Positions 1-6,121 of a DNA stretch of 8,486 nt are shown here, piece by piece. A model generated the notes under the pieces. The model made no database searches, was not told where the DNA came from, and saw nothing but the letters and a program-made list of their open reading frames with translations. The first letter of the stretch is position 1. Each line of letters starts with the position of its first letter. The position numbers were made by a program, and so were the translations under genes. The stretch is from an uncultured Alphaproteobacteria bacterium (GTDB lineage Bacteria > Pseudomonadota > Alphaproteobacteria > Puniceispirillales > UBA1172), in assembly GCA_913056245.1 (NCBI GenBank), contig CAJXME010000036.1, positions 1 to 8,486 of the forward strand, in the 5' to 3' direction.

Positions 1-718
1 TATTGCCCTTGCCGACATGGATATTGTCACGCTTTTGTTCACCGACCGTGGTCTCCCATTTCACGTCACGACCGCCCGGCATATAGTCATGGCAAATGAA
101 CATTCGGGTGTCATCGGGCAAGGTGAAAATTTTCTGGATCGACTGATAAAGCGTCCGCGCATCACCGCCAGGGAAATCGGCGCGCGCACTGCCGCCATCG
201 GGCATGAAGAGCGTATCGCCAACAAAGACCGCATCGCCGATGACATGCGCCATACAAGCGGGGGTATGGCCAGGCGTATGCAGGACTTTGGCGTCAATCG
301 ATCCCACTTGATAGGTGTCGCCATCGGCAAGCAGCATATCAAACTGACTGCCATCACGTTCAAATTCAGTGCCGGCGTTAAAGACTTTGCCAAAGATATT
401 CTGCACCACCGTGATCTCTTTCGAGATCATGATCTTGCCGCCAAGTTTTTCTTGGATGTAAGGGGCGGCGGAAAGATGGTCGGCATGAACATGGGTTTCG
501 ATCAACCAATCCAAGGTCAGCCCCTGATCAGTGATATCGCCAATAATCTCATCCGCTTGAGCATAAGAAATCGTTCCTGACGGATAATCAAAGTTCAGCA
601 CCGAATCAACCACCGCGCATTTTTTAGTGGCGGGATCAGTGACCAAATAACTCACCGTATTGGTGGGAGCGTCAAAATACGCTTTAATTTCAGGGATGTT
701 CTTTGTTTCCGTTGACAT
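1..718 (-). CDS. blh: MBL-fold persulfide dioxygenase-like hydrolase (Blh/ETHE1 type), 3' end cut by window edge
   Basis: The first 239 residues are visible, starting at the ATG at 718-716, and the frame stays open to the window edge. A metallo-beta-lactamase fold is shown by THVHADH (residues 75-81), TPGHT (148-152, His151), GDTLF (167-171, Asp168) and ICHDY (208-212, His210). The stretch FMPDGGSARADFPGGDA (171-187) is typical of the Blh/ETHE1 persulfide dioxygenase branch rather than glyoxalase II. In that family a mononuclear iron held by two His and one Asp (here probably His76, His151 and Asp168) oxidises glutathione persulfide to sulfite during sulfide detoxification. Blh proteins are usually near 290 residues, so roughly 50 C-terminal residues should lie outside. 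A good ribosome binding site (GAGGTG, 725-730) supports the start. No signal peptide or sulfurtransferase domain is seen in the visible part. It is divergent from an Rrf2 regulator. The fold and branch are well supported; the exact substrate is inferred. Confidence 0.88.
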   Translation of the reverse strand, partial: MSTETKNIPEIKAYFDAPTNTVSYLVTDPATKKCAVVDSVLNFDYPSGTISYAQADEIIGDITDQGLTLDWLIETHVHADHLSAAPYIQEKLGGKIMISKEITVVQNIFGKVFNAGTEFERDGSQFDMLLADGDTYQVGSIDAKVLHTPGHTPACMAHVIGDAVFVGDTLFMPDGGSARADFPGGDARTLYQSIQKIFTLPDDTRMFICHDYMPGGRDVKWETTVGEQKRDNIHVGKGN

Positions 719-724
719 TGCCTT

Positions 725-730
725 CACCTC
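725..730 (-). promoter_or_regulatory. Ribosome binding site of the MBL-fold gene
   Basis: Read on the minus strand this is GAGGTG, six bases before the ATG at 718-716. It fixes the start of a gene whose far end is outside the window. Confidence 0.7.
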
Positions 731-741
731 AAAAGTTCTAT

Positions 742-771
742 TTGCAATATAAGTATATACTTATATATAAT
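742..771 (+). promoter_or_regulatory. Candidate sigma70-type promoter for the Rrf2 regulator gene
   Basis: On the plus strand TTGCAA (742-747) and a consensus TATAAT (766-771) are 18 bases apart. Transcription would start near 778, leaving a leader of about 55 bases before the regulator's ATG at 834. The spacer is filled almost exactly by the 20-bp palindrome (747-766), a classical repressor position. It overlaps the divergent promoter on the other strand. Confidence 0.5.
747..766. promoter_or_regulatory. Perfect 20-bp palindrome, candidate operator
   Basis: ATATAAGTATATACTTATAT equals its own reverse complement over all 20 bases, centred between 756 and 757. It lies between the -35 and -10 boxes of the rightward promoter and covers the -10 and presumed start site of the leftward one. 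It is therefore well placed to control both genes together. The natural candidate to bind it is the adjacent Rrf2 protein, but no consensus for this exact sequence is known to me. An ArsR-type BigR-like regulator elsewhere in the genome is an alternative, since such proteins bind AT-rich palindromes at blh genes. Confidence 0.6.
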
Positions 772-790
772 ATACAAGTTTACAGGTCAA
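762..790 (-). promoter_or_regulatory. Candidate sigma70-type promoter for the MBL-fold gene
   Basis: On the minus strand a -35 box TTGACC (790-785) is followed after 17 bases by a -10 box TATATA (767-762). Transcription would start near 755, giving a leader of about 37 bases. The -10 box overlaps the 20-bp palindrome at 747-766, so a protein bound there would block this promoter. The region is very AT-rich, so the -10 assignment is less certain than the -35. Confidence 0.5.
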
Positions 791-795
791 TAATA

Positions 796-818
796 AAGTT
801 ATATAAAAAATGTATCTT
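796..818. promoter_or_regulatory. Imperfect 11-1-11 inverted repeat resembling an NsrR box
   Basis: The left half AAGTTATATAA (796-806) and right half AAATGTATCTT (808-818) flank a single central base. Seven of 11 positions pair as an inverted repeat. The arrangement and outer bases (AAG...CTT) resemble the 23-bp NsrR site known from enterobacteria, built on AAGATGCATTT halves; by eye about 17 of 22 informative positions agree. It lies 15 bases before the regulator's ATG, inside the presumed leader, where binding would act as a roadblock. High AT content makes chance similarity possible. Confidence 0.4.
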
Positions 819-833
819 TAAGAAAGGCTCTCC

Positions 834-1265
834 ATGCGGCTCACTCAATATTCCAATTACTCGCTCCGGACATTAATGTACGCCAACCTGAACAGCGACC
901 GGCTTTGCCAATGCCAAGAGGTTGCCGATGCGTTCAATATTTCAAAAGCGCATCTGGTCAAATGCGTGCATCAATTGGGGCAATGGGGATTCTTAAAAAG
1001 CGTCCGTGGGCGCAATGGCGGCTTCCGCTTGGCCAAGCCTGCGGATCAGATTTCCGTCGGTGCGGTGATTCGCAAAACCGAAGACACGCTTGAATTGGTC
1101 GAATGCTTTAACAGCGCCACCAACACCTGCCCCTTGATCAGCCAATGCAAACTCAACGCGACCTTAATGAAAGCCATGAACAGTTTTATGGCTGAAATGG
1201 ATAAGGTGACGATCGCCGATATCACATCCAATCAGAAGCAATTGCTTGATTTGCTGAAACCCTGA
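834..1265 (+). CDS. Rrf2-family Fe-S transcriptional regulator, NsrR-like
   Basis: This is a 143-residue protein of the usual Rrf2 length. The N-terminus MRLTQYSNYSLRTLMYA and the winged-helix wing with RGRNGGFRLAKPA (58-70) are hallmarks of the family. Residues 31-50 (ADAFNISKAHLVKCVHQLGQ) match the NsrR recognition-helix region, where many relatives share an HLVK motif. Cys91, Cys99 and Cys105 give a C-x7-C-x5-C spacing like Gram-positive NsrR and probably bind a 4Fe-4S or 2Fe-2S cluster. The fourth ligand described for Streptomyces NsrR, Asp8, is Asn8 here. Extra cysteines lie at 25, 27 and 44. The start is supported by AAAGG at 823-827, six bases upstream. Divergence from a persulfide dioxygenase gene suggests it represses that gene and itself in response to reactive sulfur, NO or Fe-S status. 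The family is certain; the signal is inferred. Confidence 0.93.
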   Translation: MRLTQYSNYSLRTLMYANLNSDRLCQCQEVADAFNISKAHLVKCVHQLGQWGFLKSVRGRNGGFRLAKPADQISVGAVIRKTEDTLELVECFNSATNTCPLISQCKLNATLMKAMNSFMAEMDKVTIADITSNQKQLLDLLKP

Positions 1266-1268
1266 TCA
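1263..1268. other. Abutting convergent stop codons forming TGATCA
   Basis: The regulator ends with TGA at 1263-1265, and hyuB on the other strand ends with TGA at 1268-1266. Together they make the palindrome TGATCA, with no intergenic base between the genes. No stem-loop followed by a T-run is seen around this junction on either strand, so any transcript end must lie within the opposing gene or depend on Rho. Confidence 0.9.
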
Positions 1269-2975
1269 GCGCCAGTCGCCGGCTTTAACCGCCGCTTCAA
1301 CCGCGTCAATGTCATCTTGGGATAACCCGTAATCTTCGGCGGCGGATTGCGCCGAGATATACCCCCGCGCCAGATCACGCTTAACCAAATTCGGGTCACG
1401 GTCAGCGGGGTCGCCATAACCCGCGCCACCGGGAAAAGCCATCATCACTTTGCGGCCATGGGGAACAAATTGCTTGCCCTTAACGCGCATGGCGGTGCCG
1501 TCATCTTGAGCGATGGTGGTCGGCGCGCCCGCCTGACCGCCTCGCCGCCCCCGCGCCGGATGAGCGCCGCGATCAAACATCGCTTGCAGATCAAACTCAT
1601 GCCCTTCAAGAGCGCCCACTTCCATAAACTGGCCAAGCCCGCCTCGGGTTTTGCCAGCCCCGCCGCTATCAGGCCGCAATTCTTTTCGCCAAATGATCAC
1701 TGGGCCTGCGTTTTCAGTGGCTTCGATCGGCATGGTCATGACGCCCGATGGGAAAGCGGTGGCGTTGAGGCCATCGTGATTTGGCCTTGCACCTGAGCCG
1801 CCAGAATTAAAGGTTAGAACTTCGGAACGCCGCGCATGGGAAGGCGCAGGCGCATCGGTGCGCGGCCGAACGCTCATTTGGAAATTGCACAAGCAGCCCG
1901 CGCCTTCAGCGGGCACCAATCCCGGGACAATTTTATCAAAGGCATCGAACACCGTGTCAGGCACAAAATGCCCCACAATATGCCGCAACGCCACTGGCGC
2001 GGGATGCAGGGCATGAACGATCGTGTTCTCTTCGGCGATAATTTCAAATGGCGCAAGGCTCGCCGCGTTATTGGGTATCTCCGGCGCAATCGCAACCTTC
2101 AGCGCGTAACAAGCATAGGCTTTGGTATAGACCAAGGGGCAATTGATGCCTTTTGGATCGACCCCAGACGTGCCGGTGAAATCACTGATGATTTTATCGT
2201 CCTCTATCGAAATTTTGACCTTCAAGGTGATGGGGGTGTCAAAACCATCGACGGTCATCTCCCCCGTGGCTTCGGTTTTCGGCAGAGCATTGATCCGCTC
2301 AAGGGTGGCCTCACGGGAATGATCGAGAATAAACCGAGCAATATCATCCAGAGTAGCGAGGTCAAATTCGACCATCATATCGATCAAGCGGCGGTGGCCG
2401 ATCTCATTGCAAGTCGCCAAAGCGTAAATATCACCGATCAATTGATCCGGCTCACGAACATTGCCGCGAATAATCTTGATTAATGTGCCGTCGACATCAC
2501 CGCGCTCGGCAAATTTCATGATGGGGATATAAAGCCCTTCTTCATAAACGCTTTGGGCATCGGCGCCAAAACCGCGCCCGCCGATATCGACAATATGCGC
2601 TGTGCAAGCAAAGAACCCCACCAGCACCCCTTGATGAAACGACGGCGTCACCATGGTGATATCGTGCAAATGCCCCGTGCCTTCCCAAGGGTCATTGGTG
2701 ATATAAACATCGCCTTCGAACATATTTTGGCGACCGATGCGGCGGATAAAATGCGCCACCGCATCCGCCATGGCGTTGACATGCCCCGGCGTGCCCGTCA
2801 CCGCCTGCGCCAACATTTGGCCATGGGTATCATAGACCCCCGCCGACAGATCACCGGCTTCACGAACGGAAGTGGAAAACGCCGTCCGAACCAGCGCTTG
2901 CGCTTGCTCTTCGACAATCGAAATCAGCCTATTCCACATCACCTGATTGGCAACGGTTGATGGTTTCTTGCTCAT
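1266..2975 (-). CDS. hyuB: HyuB: hydantoinase B/oxoprolinase family subunit
   Basis: This 569-residue protein has the usual length of a stand-alone hydantoinase B subunit. Family marks are NDPWEGTGHLHD (94-105, normally NDPY.GG.HL.D), HIVDIGGRG (127-135), SDFTGTS (264-270), SGGAGKTRGGLGQ (437-449) and PGGAGYGDP (515-523). Asp95, His102, His127 and Asp130 are likely metal ligands by analogy with the related acetone carboxylase subunit. With HyuA it should form a cytoplasmic ATP-dependent cyclic amide hydrolase (N-methylhydantoinase, hydantoinase or 5-oxoprolinase class). The ATG at 2975-2973 overlaps the hyuA stop by four bases (ATGA), with an AGGAGA ribosome binding site inside hyuA, so the two are translationally coupled. 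Acetone or acetophenone carboxylase relatives are an alternative. The downstream sarcosine oxidase genes favour N-methylhydantoin as substrate, but this is inference. Confidence 0.93.
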   Translation of the reverse strand: MSKKPSTVANQVMWNRLISIVEEQAQALVRTAFSTSVREAGDLSAGVYDTHGQMLAQAVTGTPGHVNAMADAVAHFIRRIGRQNMFEGDVYITNDPWEGTGHLHDITMVTPSFHQGVLVGFFACTAHIVDIGGRGFGADAQSVYEEGLYIPIMKFAERGDVDGTLIKIIRGNVREPDQLIGDIYALATCNEIGHRRLIDMMVEFDLATLDDIARFILDHSREATLERINALPKTEATGEMTVDGFDTPITLKVKISIEDDKIISDFTGTSGVDPKGINCPLVYTKAYACYALKVAIAPEIPNNAASLAPFEIIAEENTIVHALHPAPVALRHIVGHFVPDTVFDAFDKIVPGLVPAEGAGCLCNFQMSVRPRTDAPAPSHARRSEVLTFNSGGSGARPNHDGLNATAFPSGVMTMPIEATENAGPVIIWRKELRPDSGGAGKTRGGLGQFMEVGALEGHEFDLQAMFDRGAHPARGRRGGQAGAPTTIAQDDGTAMRVKGKQFVPHGRKVMMAFPGGAGYGDPADRDPNLVKRDLARGYISAQSAAEDYGLSQDDIDAVEAAVKAGDWR

Positions 2976-5059
2976 CCGGCGTCTCCTTTGACAATCACAT
3001 CAATGCAACCATCGGGCTGACAAATGGCCATGCGGCTGGTGGGCACGATAATCGTGGTTTCGGCTTCCGTAATCGCGGCTGGCCCTTGAGCATATTGCCC
3101 CACAGCCATGGCATCACGATGGACAATCGCGGCATCCACAAAAGCCGCCTGATTGGGATCAAAGACAGGGCGCGAACCCATCGCTTCTGCCGCCGCGCCT
3201 CCAGCCGCCACATCGATGGGGTCGACCTTTTCTGGCGGCGTTGTCGCATTGACCGACCAGACGGTAATCTCGATATCCATCCCCGCCACAGGCCGCCCAA
3301 AAAGTTTTGTGTAATCTTCTTCAAACCGCGCCTCGAATGTCGCGACATCTGGCGACATGGCTTGGGCTTCGGTCAATTCAATCGGAATCTCCCAGCCTTG
3401 ACCTTTGTATCGCATATAGACTTTGAACTCATGCAGGATGGGGCTGGTGGCGTCGCAAGACCGCACAAAGGCGGTGGCTTCGTCTTTTAACGCCGATAAT
3501 AAATCTTTGACCGGCGCGGGGTCAAAATCACTCAATTTGACATAAACCGAACGATTGGCCTCAAAACTATAGGGCGCGCGCAGAAACCCGATCGCGGAAC
3601 CGACCCCTGCCCCCGGCGGCACCAACAAACGCTCAACGCCGAGTTTTTCACAAAGCCTGCCCGCGTGAAGCGGCGCCGCCCCGCCAAAGGCGATCATCGT
3701 ATATTGGCTGAGGTCTTCGCCATTTTCCACCGCGTGAACCCGCGCGGCATTGGCCATGTTTTCATCGACCACTTCCGCAAGGCCAAAAGCGGCTTCCACC
3801 GAATCCATCGCCAGCGTCTCGCCGATATGGCGATCAAGCGCTTGCCGAGATTCTTCTGGATGCAGTTGGATTGATCCTCCGGCAAAATTTTCAGGGTCAA
3901 GTTTACCCATAATCAAATCCGCATCGGTGACCGCCGGCCGATCCCCGCCGCGGCCATAACAAGCGGGGCCCGGCTCAGAACCCGCGCTTTCAGGGCCAAC
4001 CCTGATTTGGCGCATACTATCGACCTGCGCGAGGGAACCGCCGCCCGCGCCAATCTCAACCATATCGATCACGGGGATGGAAATAGGCATCCCAGAGCCT
4101 TTCTTAAAGCGATAGGTGCGCGCCACTTCAAAGACGCGCGAGGTTTTCGGCGTTTTGTTTTTGATCAAACAAATCTTCGCCGTCGTCCCCCCCATGTCAA
4201 AACTCAAGACTTTATCGAGATTGTATCGCGACGCGATGTGAGCGGCAAAAACCGCTCCGCCCGCCGGACCAGATTCCACCAGCCGCACCGGGAATTCCGC
4301 CGCGCTCTCTAATGAAATAATGCCGCCGCCGGAATGCATCAGGAAGATTTGCCCTTCAACGCCCTCATCGCGGATACGCCCTTCCAGCCGCCCCAAATAA
4401 GACGCCATCAAGGGCTTGATGTAAGCGTTGGCGACAACGGTATTAAACCGCTCATATTCACGCATCTGGGGGCTGACTTCCGAAGAAATGGAAATCGACA
4501 GATGCGGCAATTTTTCGGCCACCCGCTCGCGCACCATCCGTTCATGATCTGGGAAGAGATAAGCATGGATCAGGCCAATCGCAACGGAATCATACCCCGC
4601 TTCCGCGATGCGCTCGATCACCTGATCGACTTCGTCCAGATCAAGGGGGATCATCACGTCACCGCGAGCATTGACTCGTTCGGTGACGGTGAAGCGCGCT
4701 TGTCTTGGCAAAAGCGGTTCTGGCAAATTCAGGTTAAGGTCATATTGCTCAAACCGGCTTTCCGTTCGCATTTCGATCACGTCACGGAAACCAGATGTGG
4801 TGATGAGCGCGGTTTTAGCCCCCCGGCGTTCGATCAACGCGTTGGTCGCCAATGTGGTGCCATGGATCACTTGGCTGATGACCGACGCACTTACCCCAGC
4901 TTTGGCGCAAACTTGATGCATACCGTCAATGATCGCGTCTTCCGGCGCGGCATAGGTGGTCAGGACTTTGGTGGAAAACCGATCACCGCCAATTTCCAAC
5001 ACCACATCCGTAAACGTGCCGCCAATATCAACCCCTAATCGCGCGTGATGTTCTGCCAT
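2972..5059 (-). CDS. hyuA: HyuA: hydantoinase A/oxoprolinase family ATPase subunit
   Basis: From the ATG at 5059-5057 the product has 695 residues, normal for HyuA. The start is chosen because MAEHHARLGVDIGGTFTDVV begins a few residues before the conserved phosphate-binding loop DIGGTFTD (11-18) and has AAGGA just upstream; an in-frame ATG 17 codons earlier (5110) adds an unconserved tail. Other marks are HGTTLATNAL (66-75), SGPAGG (263-268), FDMGGTTAK (287-295), GAGGGS (337-342), GPESAGSEPGPACYGRGG (355-372), TDAD (378-381), FGGAAPLHA (458-466) and RYKGQGWE (550-557), the last in the C-terminal domain. The protein belongs to the ASKHA ATPase fold and phosphorylates the cyclic amide substrate, working with HyuB. 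A and B being separate proteins argues against a classic fused 5-oxoprolinase. It lies 100 bp after the NMT1-like gene and overlaps hyuB by four bases. Confidence 0.94.
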   Translation of the reverse strand: MAEHHARLGVDIGGTFTDVVLEIGGDRFSTKVLTTYAAPEDAIIDGMHQVCAKAGVSASVISQVIHGTTLATNALIERRGAKTALITTSGFRDVIEMRTESRFEQYDLNLNLPEPLLPRQARFTVTERVNARGDVMIPLDLDEVDQVIERIAEAGYDSVAIGLIHAYLFPDHERMVRERVAEKLPHLSISISSEVSPQMREYERFNTVVANAYIKPLMASYLGRLEGRIRDEGVEGQIFLMHSGGGIISLESAAEFPVRLVESGPAGGAVFAAHIASRYNLDKVLSFDMGGTTAKICLIKNKTPKTSRVFEVARTYRFKKGSGMPISIPVIDMVEIGAGGGSLAQVDSMRQIRVGPESAGSEPGPACYGRGGDRPAVTDADLIMGKLDPENFAGGSIQLHPEESRQALDRHIGETLAMDSVEAAFGLAEVVDENMANAARVHAVENGEDLSQYTMIAFGGAAPLHAGRLCEKLGVERLLVPPGAGVGSAIGFLRAPYSFEANRSVYVKLSDFDPAPVKDLLSALKDEATAFVRSCDATSPILHEFKVYMRYKGQGWEIPIELTEAQAMSPDVATFEARFEEDYTKLFGRPVAGMDIEITVWSVNATTPPEKVDPIDVAAGGAAAEAMGSRPVFDPNQAAFVDAAIVHRDAMAVGQYAQGPAAITEAETTIIVPTSRMAICQPDGCIDVIVKGDAG

Positions 5060-5159
5060 AATCGATCCTTCATTGCCATGACCCTTTAACCTACCGCTAG
5101 TCATGCGCAATATCTAATCTTAGTTTCGTTTTGAGGTGAAAAACTCTATAAAATGACCG
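5060..5159 (-). other. 100-bp gap upstream of hyuA
   Basis: On the minus strand this stretch is AT-rich in its first half and holds the hyuA ribosome binding site near 5064-5070. A weak promoter-like pair (TTTCAC with an AT-rich -10 about 17 bases on) can be drawn, but its match is poor. No stem-loop terminator is seen after the upstream gene. A secondary promoter for hyuAB is possible but not shown. Confidence 0.3.
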
Positions 5160-6041
5160 TTATTTCAAAGCCATGCAAATGGCATCATAAGGGTGACGCT
5201 GGCTGATTTTGCCATCAAAGGCAAAGATATCGAGCATGGCGTTATACCCCGCGTCACTGATCGCCATGTCTTCAGGCCAGCACCCCATTTCTTGATAAGC
5301 ACGGATGCATTGCGTCAAAACCGCTTCATCAATTTGCGGGAATAGTGATTTTTCGGCGGCGGCAATATCAGCGGCAGGGGTTGTCGCCATATAATGACGG
5401 GTGCGCGCATATGCCCGGCAGAACGCCTGCCCCTCATCGCTGTTCAGCCAATCGGGCATCGCCGCCAAACTCGAAAAAGCACAAGCCCCCACCATCGGCC
5501 CTAACGCCGCCACCACATGACCAACACCATCGGCTTCCAGTTGTTGAGGGGCAGGCCCTTGCTGGTGAATATATTGGCCTTGCCCTTGGCGGTAAGCGGC
5601 ATCCATTTCCTTGGCGTTGCCGGCATCGATCATATTGATCTTTGCGATATCAATGCCCGCGTTATGGCACGCGTATTTGAACATCGTCATCGGCTGACCG
5701 CCATGATGCACCAATACATCCGCGCCTTCCAAAGACGACCATGAAAAATCCGGATCAGCATCGCGACCCGTGATAAAAAACCCATCCATATTATTGATCA
5801 AGGCAAAATGCCGGGCTTGCGGCTGATGGCCTTTTTCCAAAGACGCAAAGCCCTGACTGATCGTGGATTGCACCACTTGCGCGCTGCCATCTTCCAACGC
5901 CTTTAGCGCCGACACCCCTGGCTCTGCGACGCTCCATTCATAATCAAACCCTTCTTCGGCCAGAAATCCGCCCGTCATGGTCGAAATCAAAGGCGAATAA
6001 AACGCCGAGAATAACGTGAATTGAAGATGAATTTTCGCCAT
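5160..6041 (-). CDS. NMT1/THI5-like substrate-binding-fold protein without signal peptide
   Basis: Starting at the ATG at 6041-6039 this gives 293 residues. The opening KIHLQFTLFSAFYSPLIS (3-20) followed by GGFLAEEGFDYEWS (24-37) matches the first strand, helix and 'GFF.EEGLDV' region of the NMT1/THI5/SsuA substrate-binding family. Residues 52-61 (GSAQVVQSTI) and 140-160 (AGNAKEMDAA...IHQQ) fit the ligand-cleft segments. The fold begins at about residue 3, so there is no room for a signal peptide or lipobox, and no ABC permease or ATPase gene is in the window. The cysteine-rich motif of eukaryotic Thi5 suicide enzymes is absent. Upstream AAGG (9 bases before the ATG) supports this start; a frame extension to 6167 would overlap the preceding gene. 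It lies between an M20 hydrolase and hyuA, suggesting a cytosolic role in the same pathway, such as ligand binding or a catalytic job. Family assignment is fairly good; function is unknown. Confidence 0.75.
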   Translation of the reverse strand: MAKIHLQFTLFSAFYSPLISTMTGGFLAEEGFDYEWSVAEPGVSALKALEDGSAQVVQSTISQGFASLEKGHQPQARHFALINNMDGFFITGRDADPDFSWSSLEGADVLVHHGGQPMTMFKYACHNAGIDIAKINMIDAGNAKEMDAAYRQGQGQYIHQQGPAPQQLEADGVGHVVAALGPMVGACAFSSLAAMPDWLNSDEGQAFCRAYARTRHYMATTPAADIAAAEKSLFPQIDEAVLTQCIRAYQEMGCWPEDMAISDAGYNAMLDIFAFDGKISQRHPYDAICMALK

Positions 6042-6121
6042 AAGAGAACGCCTTTTACTGTGTTGATATCGCTTATACCCCATCCCACCATCTTTAATGG
6101 GCAAAGGCAAGCGGTGCGGGT
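6042..6121 (-). other. 80-bp gap between the M20 gene and the NMT1-like gene
   Basis: The gap holds the AAGG ribosome binding site of the NMT1-like gene and no convincing promoter or terminator hairpin. A TATAAG-like element is present on the minus strand but no -35 box stands at a suitable distance. Read-through from the upstream gene is the simplest reading. Confidence 0.3.

Noticed and set aside
17..580. Open frame of 187 codons on the plus strand
   Set aside because: It lies antisense to the MBL-fold gene, whose catalytic motifs are clear on the other strand. The translation has no recognisable domain.
741..820. AT-rich stretch as a replication origin or phage attachment site
   Set aside because: It is only about 80 bp, between divergent genes with normal promoter elements. 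No DnaA-box cluster, flanking repeat or integrase is present.
4334..5038. Long plus-strand open frame of 234 codons opposite hyuA
   Set aside because: The minus strand here encodes the N-terminal ATPase domain of HyuA with all motifs intact. The plus frame is a composition shadow. The same applies to 1836-2483, 2957-3490 and 6125-6778.
5060..5110. Upstream ATG extending hyuA by 17 codons
   Set aside because: The extra residues are not conserved-looking, and the internal ATG at 5059 has a well-placed AAGGA and starts just before DIGGTFTD.
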